A DNA stretch of 64,000 bases. Origin: Gaoshiqia hydrogeniformans (lineage in GTDB: Bacteria > Bacteroidota > Bacteroidia > Bacteroidales > Prolixibacteraceae). Location: positions 4,154,001 through 4,218,000 of the forward strand of contig NZ_CP186334.1 of the NCBI RefSeq assembly GCF_049347105.1, in the 5' to 3' direction. Below, piece by piece: positions 62,268 to 64,000 of the stretch (position 1 is its first letter; each line of letters begins with the position of its first letter). The notes under the pieces are model-generated. The model was not told the DNA's origin, did no database searches, and worked only from the letters and a program-made list of their open reading frames with translations. A program made the position numbers and the translations under genes.

Positions 62268-62330
62268 TATTTTTTTGCAGGAACTTAATTCCTTAAATTT
62301 AAGCTGATCGATAATCTAACACCTGTTTTA

Positions 62331-63968
62331 ATGAGCAAAAATCAATTAATTGCACTGGTGTGTCTGGCGACTGCTTTTTGGAGCTGTTCAGACAGCAAAG
62401 ATATTCAGGTCATCCATGATGCCCGCATACTTCAGCCTAATGTGCCTCTTGTTGCAGGGAGGGATAATCCAGAGGCGCTTGAATTTAGTTTTACGGTCGC
62501 CGGCGAGACGAGTTCGCTGGAGCTGAAATCCGTTGAGTTGTTTTTCGCCGAAGCCGGATCAGGCGGAATACTGGATGCCGTGACGGCAAACCTAACGACG
62601 ATTGCCGGGGATCATACCGAAGAATCCTTATTTGGAGAAACCGGAACGATTGCTTCGCCACTTAAGCTGAACGGTTTGCTCGAACTTGGAGAAGGTGTCC
62701 ATACGCTTTCTTTCAGTTTCGGGGTGAAAGAGGATGCCGGGCTGGAACAAATCGTGCAGGTGGAGAAAGTGGTACTGCATTTTGGAAAGGATAAAAAATT
62801 AACTGTTGAAGCCGATAAAAAACATCGCTATCGTTTGGCGAAAGTCATCCGTGAAGCCGGACAGGACAACTGCGATACGTACCGCATTCCGGGCCTGGTG
62901 ACGACCGGCAATGGAACGTTTGTCGCCGTTTACGACAACCGGTACAACAACAGCAAAGATTTACAGGAAGATATTGATATTGGGATGAGCCGCAGCATCG
63001 ACGGGGGACAAAACTGGGAGCCGATGAAGGTAATTCTGGACATGGGCGAATGGGGAGGACGTTCGGAACAACTCAACGGCATTGGCGACCCCTGTGTTCT
63101 TTACGATCATCATACCCATACGATTTGGGTTGCCGCGCTGTGGATGAGCGGATCGGCGCCCGATCAAATGCTTTGGTGGGCATCGAAACCGGGATTGAAC
63201 CCGGAAGAGACCGGGCAGTTTATCCTGACAAAAAGCACCGACGACGGTTTAACCTGGTCGGAACCAATCAATATCACCGAACAAATTAAAGACCCTTCGT
63301 GGCAATTGTTGCTGCAAGGTCCCGGACGCGGAATTACCCTTGACGACGGAACCCTGGTTTTTCCGGCGCAGTTTAAAGCCGATTTGGGCGAAAAAGCGCT
63401 TGACGGCGGTCAATATACCAGTCATTCCACCATTGTGTACAGTACGGATGGTGGAAAAAACTGGCAGATTGGTTCCGGCGCCAAATCCAACACCACCGAA
63501 GCGCAGGTGGTTCAACTGACCGACGGCAGCCTGATGCTGAACATGCGCGACGACCGAAACCGGCAGGATAAAGGAGACAGCAACGGCAGGGCAGTGGCTA
63601 TAACCAATGATCTTGGCAAAACCTGGACGGTACACCCGTCATCTAATTCGGCTTTGCCGGAATCCAATTGCATGGCCAGCATCATTTCCGCTGATCTGGA
63701 TACGGAGGGCCAAACCAAACGGGTATTATTCTTTTCAAACCCGAACCACAAAAACCAGCGAACCAACATGACCATCAAAGCCAGTCTGGATGAAGGGCTT
63801 ACCTGGCCCGAAGAATTCCAGCTTGAACTGAATGAGGCAGCCGGATACGGGTATTCGTGCCTGACCATGGTTGATGAACAAACGATTGGTATTTTGTACG
63901 AAGGCGTGAAAGAACTTTACTTCCAGAAAGTGCCGATAAGTGCGCTGCTGGGTGATTTGATTAAATAA
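62331..63968 (+). CDS. Sialidase-family (GH33) lipoprotein
   Basis: 545 residues with a lipoprotein signal (AFWSCSD, about residue 19). An N-terminal BNR-associated beta domain (about 30-175) is followed by a six-bladed propeller. The RIP motif is YRIPGLV and there are five Asp-box type repeats: SRSIDGGQNWEP, TKSTDDGLTWSE, VYSTDGGKNWQI, AITNDLGKTWTV, KASLDEGLTWPE. Exo-sialidases of this layout release terminal sialic acid at the cell surface. It follows SusC/SusD, which fits a sialoglycan locus. Catalytic Tyr and Glu are not assigned from sequence alone. Confidence 0.88.
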   Translation: MSKNQLIALVCLATAFWSCSDSKDIQVIHDARILQPNVPLVAGRDNPEALEFSFTVAGETSSLELKSVELFFAEAGSGGILDAVTANLTTIAGDHTEESLFGETGTIASPLKLNGLLELGEGVHTLSFSFGVKEDAGLEQIVQVEKVVLHFGKDKKLTVEADKKHRYRLAKVIREAGQDNCDTYRIPGLVTTGNGTFVAVYDNRYNNSKDLQEDIDIGMSRSIDGGQNWEPMKVILDMGEWGGRSEQLNGIGDPCVLYDHHTHTIWVAALWMSGSAPDQMLWWASKPGLNPEETGQFILTKSTDDGLTWSEPINITEQIKDPSWQLLLQGPGRGITLDDGTLVFPAQFKADLGEKALDGGQYTSHSTIVYSTDGGKNWQIGSGAKSNTTEAQVVQLTDGSLMLNMRDDRNRQDKGDSNGRAVAITNDLGKTWTVHPSSNSALPESNCMASIISADLDTEGQTKRVLFFSNPNHKNQRTNMTIKASLDEGLTWPEEFQLELNEAAGYGYSCLTMVDEQTIGILYEGVKELYFQKVPISALLGDLIK

Positions 63969-63989
63969 TGGTTTTGAAACAATAAAATT

Positions 63990-64000
63990 ATGAATAACAA
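63990..64000 (+). CDS. Start of next gene (cut by window end)
   Basis: ATGAATAACAA at the right edge, 21 bases after the sialidase stop on the same strand, is likely the first codons (M-N-N) of the next gene in the locus. Nothing more can be said from the window. Confidence 0.4.

Noticed and set aside
1..64000. Search for tRNA, rRNA and CRISPR arrays
   Set aside because: No cloverleaf with a T-loop GTTCGAATC-type match, no rRNA signature and no regularly spaced repeats were seen by eye. A tool run would be needed to exclude short RNA genes.

Overview
The window is a stretch of a Bacteroidota chromosome, most likely from the order Marinilabiliales (Prolixibacteraceae-like). The order is inferred, not proven. 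The phylum evidence is good: a SusC/SusD pair, type IX secretion (T9SS) and SprB-style surface proteins, Bacteroidota promoters of the TTTG / TAnnTTTG type, weak Shine-Dalgarno signals, DUF4402 proteins, and a Bacteroidota-type ABC protein with an N-terminal extension.

Layout. 1-2.9 kb: the 3' part of a gene whose product looks gasdermin-like, a degenerate RmlC-fold protein, a small HAD hydrolase and an OmpA-family protein. 3.5-14.1 kb: a small HTH protein, an FNR-like regulator, a 1120-residue T9SS-exported surface protein, then a compact operon of three DUF4402 subunits, a PapD-like chaperone, a fourth DUF4402 subunit and an outer-membrane usher. This is a chaperone-usher pilus-type system, unusual in Bacteroidota, where type V pili are the known norm. 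A perfect FNR-type box (TTGAC-N4-GTCAA) lies upstream of the operon, close to the FNR-like gene. 14.1-33.3 kb: an orphan beta-rich protein, then a signalling block made of a response regulator, a receiver-kinase fusion, a 1380-residue PAS/GAF histidine kinase, a stand-alone kinase and a response regulator whose start is broken by an A9 tract. Inside this block sit a 1761-residue adhesin-like protein, a protein of eight helicase-associated (HA) repeats, and a 1.6 kb gene-poor stretch.

33.7-47.8 kb: mostly core and housekeeping genes. These are an NTF2-like protein, RlmD, YaaA, FolE, a lipoprotein, a large ABC protein, a double-CDGSH protein, two beta-propeller proteins and the operon HAD phosphatase - endonuclease/exonuclease/phosphatase - UvrB. 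47.9-48.5 kb: a non-coding stretch with a run of perfect small hairpins and a drifting 7-bp repeat array.

48.5-64 kb: carbohydrate and protein use. It holds a GH28 enzyme, a C1B peptidase, a LacI-controlled cluster (GH172, a conserved lipoprotein, a FucP-type sugar symporter), and a GntR/FadR-controlled SusC/SusD locus followed by a sialidase-family enzyme. The SusC promoter is a perfect consensus, and a palindrome matching a second site near the GntR gene lies on its start point. This fits substrate-induced derepression of a glycan-use locus, possibly for sialylated glycans.
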